A stretch of DNA of 64,000 bases from Sphingobacteriaceae bacterium DW12 (GCA_000783305.1 JROE01000008.1:480204-544203); one strand, 5' to 3'. Numbered from the stretch's first letter, positions 1 through 8,917 are shown. Notes: a model not told the origin generated them from the letters alone. A program made the numbers and translations.

Positions 1-1914
1 TTTCAGCTCATCCGTATTTCCATCAAACTCTTTGAGCGCAACCTGCATCAAGGCTTCATGGGGACCTGCATTATAAAGATAAATCGGACTCACAGCAAAT
101 GTTGAGGGATGCTGTCCGATGAATGTCGACGAAATGGCAACATTTCCTTTACCCAATAGACTATCCAATTCGCTGAGGACAGCTTTGATCTTCTCCTCGG
201 TCTTTTCAATCCTGGTACCTTCTGGTGCTGTGATACGAACTTGGAACTGACGGGAGTTGACTGTCGGCAATACATCTTTACCAATATTCATATACATGAA
301 ATAAACGGCAACTGAAGCAATCGTAAAGGCGATTGTAAAGACCATTTTTTTACTGCGCATCAAAATGTCCAAAAAGCCGACAAAACGATTTTTGAACAAG
401 TCGAATTTTGTCACCTTGGGTTCTTCATCATGCTTGTGGTTATTCTTCATCATCCAGTTGGCCATGACGGGCACAAATGTCTGCGACATTAAAAAAGATA
501 CGGTCATGGAGCATCCAATGGCTAGCGCCAGCGGCATAAACAATGCTCCTGGTATACCAGTCATGACTACTGCAGGCGCGAATACGGCCAAAATACAGAG
601 TAAGATTAAAAGCTTAGGAAATGCAATTTCCTTACAAGCATCCCAAATTGCTTGTGCCTTGGTCTTGCCCATCGCGAAATGTTGATGGATATTCTCGACA
701 GTGACTGTGCTTTCATCAACCAAGATACCTATTGCGAGTGCCAATCCAGAGAGTGACATGATATTGATCGTCTGACCAAATAATTTTAAGAATAATACTC
801 CTGATATAATCGAGATCGGGATTGTCAGTATTACAATAATAGCAGCGCGGGTATCCCGTAAGAACAATAGAACCATCAATCCGGTCAATAATGCGCCTAA
901 TACACCTTCCATGACCAAACTCTTGACTGCATTGATCACGTAGACCGACTGATCAAATTCATAGGATATGGATACTCCTTCCGGAAGATTACGCTGGATA
1001 TTGGGGATTGCTTTTTTAAGATTCTCGACGACATCGTACGTAGAGGCATCACCGGATTTGGCTATATTGATATAAACAGAACGTTTACCATCGATCAATG
1101 CATATCCTGTGGTAATATCTGCACCATCCTTTACAGTGGCGACATCACGAATATACACGTTGTCAACCTGTCCTTTAAAGATAGGAATATCGCCAAATTC
1201 TTCCACGGTCTTCAACGTATTATTGGTCGGTGTCAGGTAGTTGATGTCTTTGATATACACGTTACCAGATGGTGAGGTGATATTCTGTCTACTAATGGCT
1301 TCGACAATCTGATCAGGAGACAACGAGTGCGTCCTCAATTTGTTAGGATCGATATTGATCTCAATCGTACGTGGACTACCTCCAAAAGGGGGAGCAGTCG
1401 TCAATCCCGGAATGGCAATCAAAAATGGGCGTGCATTGAAATTGGCGATATCCTGTAACTCATTATTGGTCTTGGTATCACTTCTGAATACGAGTTGACC
1501 CACAGGCTGGGAAGAGGCATCAAAGCGGATGATAAAGGGTGGTGGAGCCCCTGGTGGCAAAAACACCTGCGAACGACTGGATAGAGCGTTGACTGAGGCT
1601 ATTGCTTCGCCCATATTTGTACCTTCATAAAAATTAATTTTCATCAAGGTCAATCCTTGTGTATTCTTGGATTCTATGCTCTTAATACCATTTGCAAAGA
1701 GCATCATATTAACATACATTTTGGTAAAATATCCCTCCATCTGCTGTGGAGTATAGCCGTTGAAAGAATGAGCTATGTATACCACCGGCAGATTCATTTC
1801 AGGTAAAATATCAACCTGAACTTCTCTGGTTGCTTTAATTCCGAAGAATAAAAGTCCCAATACCATTACCATAATGGATATAGGTTTGCGTAGTGCAAAG
1901 CGAATAAGATTCAT
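1..1914 (-). CDS. RND efflux permease, partial (C-terminus beyond window)
   Basis: Inner-membrane proton-driven pump of the AcrB/RND superfamily, working with a periplasmic adaptor and an outer-membrane channel. The frame is open from ATG at 1914 to the window edge, 638 codons of an expected ~1,050. Residues 10-30 form the first membrane helix after MNLIRFALRKP, followed by a porter domain and a helical bundle. In the helix that carries the proton-relay DD in AcrB, this protein reads GILVDESTVTVEN, so the first Asp is kept and the second is Glu. The TolC-family gene ends 9 bp upstream on the same strand, so the two are co-transcribed. The adaptor gene is not in the window and may lie to the left. 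The substrate cannot be read from sequence; the neighbours suggest metals, but the helix-4 motif is not CusA-like. Confidence 0.9.
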   Translation of the reverse strand, partial: MNLIRFALRKPISIMVMVLGLLFFGIKATREVQVDILPEMNLPVVYIAHSFNGYTPQQMEGYFTKMYVNMMLFANGIKSIESKNTQGLTLMKINFYEGTNMGEAIASVNALSSRSQVFLPPGAPPPFIIRFDASSQPVGQLVFRSDTKTNNELQDIANFNARPFLIAIPGLTTAPPFGGSPRTIEINIDPNKLRTHSLSPDQIVEAISRQNITSPSGNVYIKDINYLTPTNNTLKTVEEFGDIPIFKGQVDNVYIRDVATVKDGADITTGYALIDGKRSVYINIAKSGDASTYDVVENLKKAIPNIQRNLPEGVSISYEFDQSVYVINAVKSLVMEGVLGALLTGLMVLLFLRDTRAAIIVILTIPISIISGVLFLKLFGQTINIMSLSGLALAIGILVDESTVTVENIHQHFAMGKTKAQAIWDACKEIAFPKLLILLCILAVFAPAVVMTGIPGALFMPLALAIGCSMTVSFLMSQTFVPVMANWMMKNNHKHDEEPKVTKFDLFKNRFVGFLDILMRSKKMVFTIAFTIASVAVYFMYMNIGKDVLPTVNSRQFQVRITAPEGTRIEKTEEKIKAVLSELDSLLGKGNVAISSTFIGQHPSTFAVSPIYLYNAGPHEALMQVALKEFDGNTDELK

Positions 1915-1923
1915 ATTCCTGAT

Positions 1924-3312
1924 TTATTTTTGACTTGCGTTAAGTAATAGATTGAGATCACCCTGAGCGGCTGCCTGTAACAGTAATGCCTGCCAGATAT
2001 TATTCTGCGCAATCTCATATTCAATCTCTGCACGATTGAGCGTGTAAAGGGCCTGTGTAAAGTCGACTAAAGTAATTAAACCATTTTCATAGAGAGCTGT
2101 GTGCTGTTTATAGGCTAATGATGCCGACTCTAGCTGCGTCTTGGTTTCTAGCAGATTTTCTTCCGCGTTGCGGAATTGCGCCTTCGCGAGTGCATCTTGT
2201 GCCAATAATTCTTCATTCATCAACTTGTAATCATGTTTGAAGGATTGAGTTATGTAGTATTGCTCCTTCCTCCTATGGTCATAACGAAAGAGGTTGGTCA
2301 AATTCCAACTTAGATTGAAACCCAATAAATAATTACCTCTATCAATGCCCACACCTTTTAAGTAAGAGGAAGAGAAAGCGGAATTTTCTTGCACATAGTT
2401 CCAGTCAAAGCCTGAACCCCGTCCTTGAATAACACCAAATACAGAAAGAGAGGGCATTCGACTAGCTTCCGCCAGCTTTTCGTTTTCAATACTGTAATCT
2501 ATCCGACTCTGCTGGAAGACCATCGCAGGATGGTCCACCAAAGAAGTACGTCCATCGAAAAACACATAGGGCTTAGAAGTATTATAGACACTATCCATTT
2601 GATAGTGCTGGAAAGGTTCGCCCATCAACACGGCCAATTGCTTGGAATAATGGAGCTCTTTATCATACGCCTTAATCTGAGCAGATAATGCATTGGAAAC
2701 TTCGGCCTTTGCAAGAGAGGCATCTACTTCAGGAATAAGTCCACTATGCGCACGGCTTGCGGTCATTTCAAAAAACACTTTGGCGCGATAATGATTACGC
2801 TCTTGCACATATTTGATTCGCTGACTGGCAATCAAATTGAGGTAGGTGGCCCCAACTTTAACTTGGTGTTGAAAAATCTCTTGATCCAGGTCCGAAATCT
2901 TCAATCGTTGATTGGCCTGGGCGGTACTCACTTGACTTTTGAGGCGACCAAAGGTGAAGAGATCCCAATTGACATTTGCGAAGTAAAGCGACCCAAAGGC
3001 CGAATTCCAATTTTGCTCAGCCAAAGGCATTGATGTAGAGGCGGCACCTAACCCGCGGTAGGCATACATTGGTCCATTTTGAGCATTGATTGTCCCAAAC
3101 GACTGCTGGGCTAACGCTGTAACATCTGGAAGATATTGACTTTTCTGAAAATCGACATGTTGCACAGAAGCTTCTACCAGAGCCTCTTTTGCCTTAATCG
3201 TATGGTAGTTCTTTGTCGATCGTTGAAATGCATCGGAGAGTTTTAAAGCCTGTCCTCTAGCAGTTGTACCGAAAAGACATAGCACCCCAAATACAATAAA
3301 TTTTGGATACAT
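1924..3312 (-). CDS. TolC-family outer-membrane efflux protein
   Basis: Outer-membrane channel of an RND tripartite pump. The 462-residue product starts MYPKFIVFGV with a signal peptide ending near ARGQA, then shows the long alpha-helical, Ala/Gln/Glu-rich repeats of the OEP family (for example around LAKAEVSNALSAQ and the C-terminal YEIAQNNIWQALL). The frame is open further upstream to 3408, but ATG at 3312 puts the signal peptide at the N-terminus and is preferred; the extra 32 residues look non-coding. It is the promoter-proximal partner of the RND permease, whose start is 9 bp downstream. Family assignment is firm; substrate is unknown. Confidence 0.88.
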   Translation of the reverse strand: MYPKFIVFGVLCLFGTTARGQALKLSDAFQRSTKNYHTIKAKEALVEASVQHVDFQKSQYLPDVTALAQQSFGTINAQNGPMYAYRGLGAASTSMPLAEQNWNSAFGSLYFANVNWDLFTFGRLKSQVSTAQANQRLKISDLDQEIFQHQVKVGATYLNLIASQRIKYVQERNHYRAKVFFEMTASRAHSGLIPEVDASLAKAEVSNALSAQIKAYDKELHYSKQLAVLMGEPFQHYQMDSVYNTSKPYVFFDGRTSLVDHPAMVFQQSRIDYSIENEKLAEASRMPSLSVFGVIQGRGSGFDWNYVQENSAFSSSYLKGVGIDRGNYLLGFNLSWNLTNLFRYDHRRKEQYYITQSFKHDYKLMNEELLAQDALAKAQFRNAEENLLETKTQLESASLAYKQHTALYENGLITLVDFTQALYTLNRAEIEYEIAQNNIWQALLLQAAAQGDLNLLLNASQK

Positions 3313-3465
3313 ATATAAATAATGTGTAAATTGAGTAATAGACAATAAGATTGAATCTACAAATTGGTCGAACAGCTTACTTCGACGTACAACGTGGTGT
3401 ACGGACACACGTAGTCGATGCGAACCAACTACGGTAATAGCTTATTGTTGGACCAAGATTCGGGT

Positions 3466-3888
3466 CTAAATCAGATATACACAGTGATAAATGTACAACG
3501 GTGTCTCGTGTACAGAAAAGAAATCAGGGAGATCTCTAACAATTTGGTCGTCAATTAATACCTGAGCGGGTTCAAATACCGCACCAAAGAATCTATGCAA
3601 AATGGCATCATTCCAAAATTTGAAGGAGAGCTCTTGCTTAACGACTTTATGTTGGTTGTCCTTCAATTTAACGACTTTTGTATCGTGTTGGCAACAACCA
3701 TTCTTTTTTACTTTCTGCTCCTTGTTCTTGCTGACACAAATCGCACAGGGATCACTTTGAGATATTGTATTCGAAAAAAAATTGGTCTCTTTAATAACTT
3801 CTTTCTTGCAGAAATGTGTCTGCACTGTCAGGCCAAAGACGGACAGCAGATACAAATAAGAAAGAAATATTAAAAACAGCTTTTTCAT
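3466..3888 (-). CDS. Small Cys-rich secreted protein, HYC_CC_PP-like
   Basis: A 140-residue secreted protein with a hydrophobic N-terminus (MKKLFLIFLSYLYLLSVFG), then THFC, CAIC and CC motifs and a conserved-looking C-terminal segment ending IYHCVYLI. This order (signal sequence, H-[FY]-C, C-x2-C, CC, short hydrophobic tail) matches the Bacteroidota family called HYC_CC_PP, of unknown function, often found beside metal-efflux genes. The Cys pairs suggest metal binding or disulfides in the periplasm; that is inference. It lies upstream of the TolC-RND pair on the same strand, 153 bp away, and is divergent from the Cys/His-rich gene at 4166. Confidence 0.7.
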   Translation of the reverse strand: MKKLFLIFLSYLYLLSVFGLTVQTHFCKKEVIKETNFFSNTISQSDPCAICVSKNKEQKVKKNGCCQHDTKVVKLKDNQHKVVKQELSFKFWNDAILHRFFGAVFEPAQVLIDDQIVRDLPDFFSVHETPLYIYHCVYLI

Positions 3889-3987
3889 TGAAATAATTAT
3901 CGTCGAGAGGTGTTAAAGAGTCATGAGAATCTTTGCTCTTGATGCCTGTATACGTCTCTGCAAAAATCAAGAAATGATTGGTAAAAC

Positions 3988-4023
3988 GGTTATACTATTT
4001 CAAGGAAAGGTTATACAATTTCA
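3988..4023. promoter_or_regulatory. Direct repeat pair, candidate operator
   Basis: Two 15-bp copies, GGTTATACTATTTCA (3988-4002) and GGTTATACAATTTCA (4009-4023), differ at one base and have a 21-bp repeat distance, so both lie on the same DNA face. They sit in the divergent intergenic region between the genes at 3888 (minus) and 4166 (plus), about 105 bp upstream of the -33 box. The arrangement fits a regulator binding as a tandem dimer. No regulator gene is adjacent, and the role is inferred from position only. Confidence 0.4.
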
Positions 4024-4127
4024 GCTACTTGTGATGGCTGACAACAAAAAAGGATTAGTGGATATAATAAACTAAATCTCTCAAAATAATTATATACATG
4101 TAATCCATAATAATATACTATAAAGAT

Positions 4128-4158
4128 TTTGCACTAAATGACACATAGCTTACCTTTG
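4128..4158 (+). promoter_or_regulatory. Bacteroidota-type promoter
   Basis: TTTG at 4128-4131 and TACCTTTG at 4151-4158 are separated by 19 bp, matching the Bacteroidota housekeeping consensus (-33 TTTG, -7 TAnnTTTG, spacing 19-20). The start codon at 4166 lies only 7 bases past the -7 box, so the transcript should have almost no 5' leader. This is the clearest promoter in the window. Confidence 0.7.
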
Positions 4159-4165
4159 TAAGCAA

Positions 4166-4537
4166 ATGGGTAAAAAGTTCAATATCATACTTGCGGCTCT
4201 TTGGTTAGGTTTATTCTTATTACCTAAGCTGGGGTACTCATGCGATGAAAAAACGATAAGCTCTGATGTAAATACAGAGGAGCATTGCCCGATGCCTTCA
4301 AAAGAAGAACAAAGCAAATCATGTTGCAATGATGGGCACGAACATGGCGAATCTAAGGATTGTGACAAAAAGTGTGCAGGGCATATCTGCCAAATTCCTG
4401 CAAAAGCTCCCCTCGCCCATGGTCATACGCTTGTTTTTAGCATTCCACATACTATAGACAAACGCCTTTATTGGAAAAATAACATGTTTTTCCCGGCAGT
4501 CTATCTCCCCATTTGGCAACCGCCTCAACTCGTTTAA
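4166..4537 (+). CDS. Cys/His-rich small secreted protein
   Basis: A 123-residue protein with a signal sequence (MGKKFNIILAALWLGLFLLP, cleavage near GYSC), then a central stretch dense in Cys, His and acidic residues (HCPMP, SCCNDGHEHGE, DCDKKCAGHIC) and a C-terminal YLPIWQPPQ segment. I recognise this layout from metal-resistance clusters of Bacteroidota but know no established function. Periplasmic metal binding is the natural inference from composition. It is first in the rightward cluster leading to the multicopper oxidase and follows a strong promoter almost directly. The start is fixed by the signal peptide. Confidence 0.65.
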   Translation: MGKKFNIILAALWLGLFLLPKLGYSCDEKTISSDVNTEEHCPMPSKEEQSKSCCNDGHEHGESKDCDKKCAGHICQIPAKAPLAHGHTLVFSIPHTIDKRLYWKNNMFFPAVYLPIWQPPQLV

Positions 4538-4648
4538 TATAGTACTGTATAGCCCATGGTGTGTCTTGCCAAAAGACCCCTATCTGTAAATGGACAGCAA
4601 ACAAAATGCTATTCATCCGTATTATATTTTTAATAAAAACTTCTGAAA

Positions 4649-5536
4649 ATGAAAACATTGAATATTATTACCCTATCAATTCTATTGGGAATTGCTACGA
4701 CACCGGTATTGGCGGTAGCTCAAATAAAAAATGCAAAGACTGAAACAGTTAAAATCGAGGGAGCTTCCACCAACTGTAAAAATCAGATCGAAAAGGCTGC
4801 AAATAAGAATCATGAATCAAAATTAGCGTGGAATGCGGCAACAAAAGAAGCGCTATTAACCTATAATGCAGAAAAAACTTCCAAGGATGAAGTGCTTAAA
4901 CGTGTAGCTCTTGCGGGATTCGACAACGAAATTTACAATGCCCCAATCGATGTATACCAAAGTCTTGACAAAGAATGCCAATATAAAGGAGAAATCAAAG
5001 GGAATACGCATCAAAATAAGGTAGCTCAAGATCATGCAACCATGGACCATTCGACCATGGACCACGAGAAAAGTATGGATCACAGCACTGCATCTTCATC
5101 ATCGACGTCAAAATTGGAGTCTCTTTATAACCACTATTTTGCGATTAAAGATGCATTAATAAAAGGCGACACTAAAACAGTGAGTGCAAAAGCTAAGACA
5201 TTGAAATCAGCAATTACAGCAGTGAAGATGGGCGAACTCGAGTCCAAGGAACATGATGTTTGGATGGCCGTGATGAAAGACCTCAACACGCAAGTAACTA
5301 TACTGGTATCAGCAAAAAATCTGGAAAGTCAAAGATTGGTTTTTTCATCATTATCTGACACTATCTACAAGTTAATTAAAGCAACCGATCCTGCCTACAC
5401 AGTCTATTATAGTCACTGTCCAATGTACAATGATGGTAAAGGAGCAAATTGGTTAAGTAAAGAGAAAGCTATTCAAAATCCCTACTATGGCTCGCAAATG
5501 TTAACATGTGGCGCTAACAAAGAGATCATTAAATAG
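4649..5536 (+). CDS. HMA-like plus DUF3347 secreted protein
   Basis: A 295-residue exported protein. Residues 1-25 are a signal peptide (cut near LAVAQ). Residues ~30-95 resemble a heavy-metal-associated (HMA) fold, but the usual CxxC loop reads GASTNC, keeping only the second Cys. A His/Met/Asp linker follows (repeated DHATMDHSTMDH, ~125-148). The C-terminal half (~155-295) is a DUF3347 domain with the closing pattern CPMYNDGKGANW...NPYYG...MLTCG. DUF3347 proteins are typical of Bacteroidota copper clusters and are proposed to bind metal in the periplasm. The gene lies 111 bp after the Cys/His-rich gene and 30 bp before a second DUF3347 gene. Confidence 0.8.
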   Translation: MKTLNIITLSILLGIATTPVLAVAQIKNAKTETVKIEGASTNCKNQIEKAANKNHESKLAWNAATKEALLTYNAEKTSKDEVLKRVALAGFDNEIYNAPIDVYQSLDKECQYKGEIKGNTHQNKVAQDHATMDHSTMDHEKSMDHSTASSSSTSKLESLYNHYFAIKDALIKGDTKTVSAKAKTLKSAITAVKMGELESKEHDVWMAVMKDLNTQVTILVSAKNLESQRLVFSSLSDTIYKLIKATDPAYTVYYSHCPMYNDGKGANWLSKEKAIQNPYYGSQMLTCGANKEIIK

Positions 5537-5566
5537 TAAAACCTACTGTACTAAGCAGACATCGAG

Positions 5567-6121
5567 ATGAAAAAAATCAAAATATGGGTATTCGCTACAG
5601 TGGCTTTGATAACTACAGCGTGCCAATCTCCCACGTCCAAGGACAAAATAGTCACAAAAGATTCGATCGAGTATAAAGATGCTTCAGCTGTATTCACAAC
5701 TGCTTCCATGGTCGAATCTTATTTACAGCTGGGTACAGCATTATACAATCGCGACGAGGCAAAAATAGCAACCGTCGCCACTACTTTTGCACAGGTACTC
5801 ACACAGCAACGACCAGAGCTAGCACCAACATCTTCGCAAGAGAATTTGAAGGACATCTTAGAGAATTCAACAGAAAACATACAGCATATCATCGCCAGCA
5901 AAGGGGATTTAAGTCATCAAGTAGAACATTATCAGATTGTGAGCCAAGATATGTATGATTTGATTAAACTATTTGGCACAGCTCAGGAGCTGTACAAATT
6001 TGAATGCAAACGAGATAATAAGCCGAATATATGGCTAAGCAATTTCAAGGAAGTACAAAATCCTTATCTAGGAGAGAATCAACAGCCCTGCGGTGAATTG
6101 ATCGAGACATTAAAACAATGA
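5567..6121 (+). CDS. DUF3347-like lipoprotein
   Basis: A 184-residue lipoprotein: the signal sequence ends in the lipobox LITTAC, with Cys19 as the lipidation site. The mature part matches the C-terminal half of the preceding protein in outline, with a helical bundle followed by FECKRDNKPNIWLSN, VQNPYLG and QPCG, parallel to YSHCPMYNDGKGANWLS, IQNPYYG and LTCG next door. The two genes therefore look like ancient duplicates, one with a metal-binding-like head and one membrane-anchored. Its stop overlaps the next start (ATGA at 6118-6121), so translation is coupled. Confidence 0.72.
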   Translation: MKKIKIWVFATVALITTACQSPTSKDKIVTKDSIEYKDASAVFTTASMVESYLQLGTALYNRDEAKIATVATTFAQVLTQQRPELAPTSSQENLKDILENSTENIQHIIASKGDLSHQVEHYQIVSQDMYDLIKLFGTAQELYKFECKRDNKPNIWLSNFKEVQNPYLGENQQPCGELIETLKQ

Positions 6122-6597
6122 GGAAAATAGAGTTAGTTGCGGGGATAATAATGGGTCTATTCGTTGTTCTTCAATTTATCCCCGTAGCTCCTCTTAATAA
6201 TGGAAATAAGAATGCATACAGTTTTGTAAGCCATTTCGCTCCCGAGAAAAGCACCCATCGGCTTTTAAAGGCCTCATGTTTTGATTGCCATAGCAATAAG
6301 ACAGAATATCCTTGGTATGCAAATCTTCAACCGGTGAAATACTTCATGTTCGACCATATTAAAGAGGGAAAGGAAAAACTAAACTTTGACGAGCTAGCAT
6401 TTTATCGAAAACGGAAGAAATTGGCAAAATTCAAAAGCATTATCCAAGTTTTGGAAGATGGTAGTATGCCACTGCCTTCTTATACTTTGATACATGGATC
6501 CTTATCAAAAAATGAGCAAAATAATCTGATTTCTTACTTTAATGAGCTAGTTACAAAAGAAGAGGGATTAGACACAACACTAGCAAATGGCAAATAA
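6118..6597 (+). CDS. Haem-binding domain protein (c-type-like CxxCH)
   Basis: A 159-residue protein with an N-terminal membrane/signal helix (LVAGIIMGLFVVLQFIPVAP) and the motif CFDCHSNKTEYPWYANLQPV at about residues 59-78. CxxCH with a following YPWY..LQPV is the hallmark of the small haem-binding domain (PF14376) found in Bacteroidota. It probably carries covalent haem on the periplasmic face and could pass electrons in metal oxidation, which is inference. It overlaps the DUF3347 lipoprotein by 4 bp and lies 48 bp before the multicopper oxidase gene. Confidence 0.8.
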   Translation: MRKIELVAGIIMGLFVVLQFIPVAPLNNGNKNAYSFVSHFAPEKSTHRLLKASCFDCHSNKTEYPWYANLQPVKYFMFDHIKEGKEKLNFDELAFYRKRKKLAKFKSIIQVLEDGSMPLPSYTLIHGSLSKNEQNNLISYFNELVTKEEGLDTTLANGK

Positions 6598-6645
6598 AAT
6601 CTTCATTCAGCGCTGCTCTATAGATGCGCTTTTAAAGTAAATTAC

Positions 6646-8907
6646 ATGAAAAATCAATTGAAAATAGTATTCTTAACCTTTATCTCATCGTTGCTCCTGC
6701 AGGAGTTAGCGGCTCAACAGGTCAAAAGATACGACTTATATGTCAGAGATACCCTTGTAAACTATGCTGGAAAACATAAACGAGCGATAGCAGTCAATGG
6801 ACAAATCCCAATGCCAACGCTCGAATTTACAGAAGGGGATACCGCAGAAATTGTGGTCCACAATGAGTTAAAGGAAAATACATCTTTGCACTGGCATGGT
6901 ATATTTCTTCCCAATAAAGAGGATGGAGTACCCTATCTGACACAACCACAAATCGCTCCTGGTGCAACGTTCACTTATCGTTTCCCGATTATCCAACATG
7001 GCACGCATTGGTATCATTCACATACAGGCTTACAGGAGCAAATCGGTATGTATGGTAACTTTGTCATGAAAAAAAGAGCGAACGATAAGAGCTTTAGACG
7101 GGGCATCGATGACCTACCCACTGTACCAATCGTATTAAGTGAATGGACAAACTTAAATCCAGATGATATCCACAGGATGTTACATAGCGCCAATGATTGG
7201 GCGGCAATTAAGAAAGGTGCAACCCAGTCATATGCAGAGGCTATTCAAGAAGGACAGCTAAAAACCAAGCTTACAAATGAATGGAAACGTATGCTAGCAA
7301 TGGATGTGAGTGATGTATACTACGACAAAATACTCATGAATGGTAGTGTATTTACGGACTTAAAAGGTATAGACGGGAAGCCTTTGAAGGCAGGGGATAA
7401 AGTAAGACTTCGTATTTCAAATGGCGGCGCCTCCTCGTACTTTTGGCTTCGCTACGCAGGCGGAAAGATAACAGTAGTGGCAAACGACGGTAACGACGTT
7501 GAACCGGTAGAAGTAGACCGATTAATCATTGCGGTATCCGAAACCTACGATGTAGTGGTGACAATACCCGAGAATGGAATTGCTTACGAATTCATGGCCA
7601 CTACCGAAGATCGCAGTAACTCGTCAAGCTATTTCATAGGTGATGGTGTCAAACAGTTGATATCACCGCTACCTAACCTCAAATATTTTGAGGGAATGAA
7701 GATGATGAATGATATGATGAAGATGAATGGCGACCTAGATGACATGGGAATGCAAATGAGTCTTAACAAAATGGATATGAATGTGGTCATGTATCCCGAA
7801 ATTACGGGTTCTTCTTCGAAAAAAACAGACCATAGCGGCCATAACATGGACATGGATACAGATCCCAATCGCTATAATGCAAACGCATTAGGAGATATTG
7901 TGACTCTAAATTACAGCATGCTACAATCACCACATAACACCACTCTGCCAAAAGATGCGCCCATAAAGGATTTGAAATTTGTACTTACCGGAAATATGAA
8001 TCGGTATGTATGGAGTATGGACAATAAGGTTCTTTCGGAGTCAGATAAAATATCCGTCAAAAAGGGAGAAGTGCTGCGCATTACGCTTCACAACAATTCG
8101 ATGATGCGCCACCCTATGCATCTCCATGGCTTTGATTTTAGGGTGCTTAACGGAAAGGGCGAAAATGCACCTCTCAAGAATGTACTTGATATTATGCCTA
8201 TGGAAACCGACACAATTGAGTTTTTGGCCAATGAGGAGGGTGACTGGTTCTTCCACTGTCATATTTTATACCACATGATGTCGGGTATGAACAGAGTATT
8301 CGAAGTAGGTGATTATCAAAACCCCCTACTCCCTGATAAAAAGGGCGCTTATAAAATGTTGCAACGAGAAAGCAATATGTGGCATTTTATGGCCCAAAAT
8401 GATTTCGCTACCAATGGTAATGATGGCCAAGCAATGGTCCAAAATGCGCGATGGAGTGTGGGAACAGAATGGCGTCTAGGCTATAACAAGATGCACGGGT
8501 ACGAAGTAGAGACACATGTGGGAAGATATATTGGAAAAATGCAATGGTTCATGCCTTTTGTAGGCTTTGATTGGCGATATCGCAAAATGGGGAAAGACGA
8601 ACATGAAAAGAATCTATTTGGACAAAGTAATAAAAAAGATAGCAGAAGTGCTGTCAGTCTAGGCTTCATGTACACCCTTCCCATGTTAGTCAACTTCCAG
8701 GCCGAGGTATACCATGATGGCATACTACGTCTATCCCTCATGCGAGAGGATATTCCACTGTCCAAACGATTGAGAGGTGATTTTATGTATAACACCGACC
8801 AAGAGTATATGGTAGGACTCAACTATATATTGACTAAGAATATGAGTGCCAGAACCCACTATGATAGTGATATGGGGTTTGGAGTAGGTCTCTCCCTTAA
8901 CTACTAA
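6646..8907 (+). CDS. Multicopper oxidase with C-terminal barrel-like domain
   Basis: Secreted multicopper oxidase of the CopA/CueO type, expected to oxidise Cu(I) and so detoxify copper. The signal peptide is residues 1-24. All four copper-ligand motifs are present: HWHG (82-85), HWYHSH (121-126), HPMHLHG (489-495) and HCHILYHMMSGM (537-548, including the type 1 Cys-His-Met). A Met/His-rich insert (about 350-402, MKMMNDMMKMNGD and DHSGHNMDMD) resembles copper-scavenging inserts. At 753 residues it is longer than usual: about 575-753 consist of alternating amphipathic strands ending GVGLSLNY, like a CopB-type outer-membrane beta-barrel. This suggests an oxidase tethered to, or fused with, an outer-membrane domain. 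It closes the metal cluster and is followed by a hairpin terminator. Confidence 0.88.
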   Translation: MKNQLKIVFLTFISSLLLQELAAQQVKRYDLYVRDTLVNYAGKHKRAIAVNGQIPMPTLEFTEGDTAEIVVHNELKENTSLHWHGIFLPNKEDGVPYLTQPQIAPGATFTYRFPIIQHGTHWYHSHTGLQEQIGMYGNFVMKKRANDKSFRRGIDDLPTVPIVLSEWTNLNPDDIHRMLHSANDWAAIKKGATQSYAEAIQEGQLKTKLTNEWKRMLAMDVSDVYYDKILMNGSVFTDLKGIDGKPLKAGDKVRLRISNGGASSYFWLRYAGGKITVVANDGNDVEPVEVDRLIIAVSETYDVVVTIPENGIAYEFMATTEDRSNSSSYFIGDGVKQLISPLPNLKYFEGMKMMNDMMKMNGDLDDMGMQMSLNKMDMNVVMYPEITGSSSKKTDHSGHNMDMDTDPNRYNANALGDIVTLNYSMLQSPHNTTLPKDAPIKDLKFVLTGNMNRYVWSMDNKVLSESDKISVKKGEVLRITLHNNSMMRHPMHLHGFDFRVLNGKGENAPLKNVLDIMPMETDTIEFLANEEGDWFFHCHILYHMMSGMNRVFEVGDYQNPLLPDKKGAYKMLQRESNMWHFMAQNDFATNGNDGQAMVQNARWSVGTEWRLGYNKMHGYEVETHVGRYIGKMQWFMPFVGFDWRYRKMGKDEHEKNLFGQSNKKDSRSAVSLGFMYTLPMLVNFQAEVYHDGILRLSLMREDIPLSKRLRGDFMYNTDQEYMVGLNYILTKNMSARTHYDSDMGFGVGLSLNY

Positions 8908-8917
8908 GTTAGGAACC

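Noticed and set aside
365-685. Plus-strand frame of 106 codons
   Set aside because: It lies wholly inside the RND permease gene on the other strand, which has clear family motifs.
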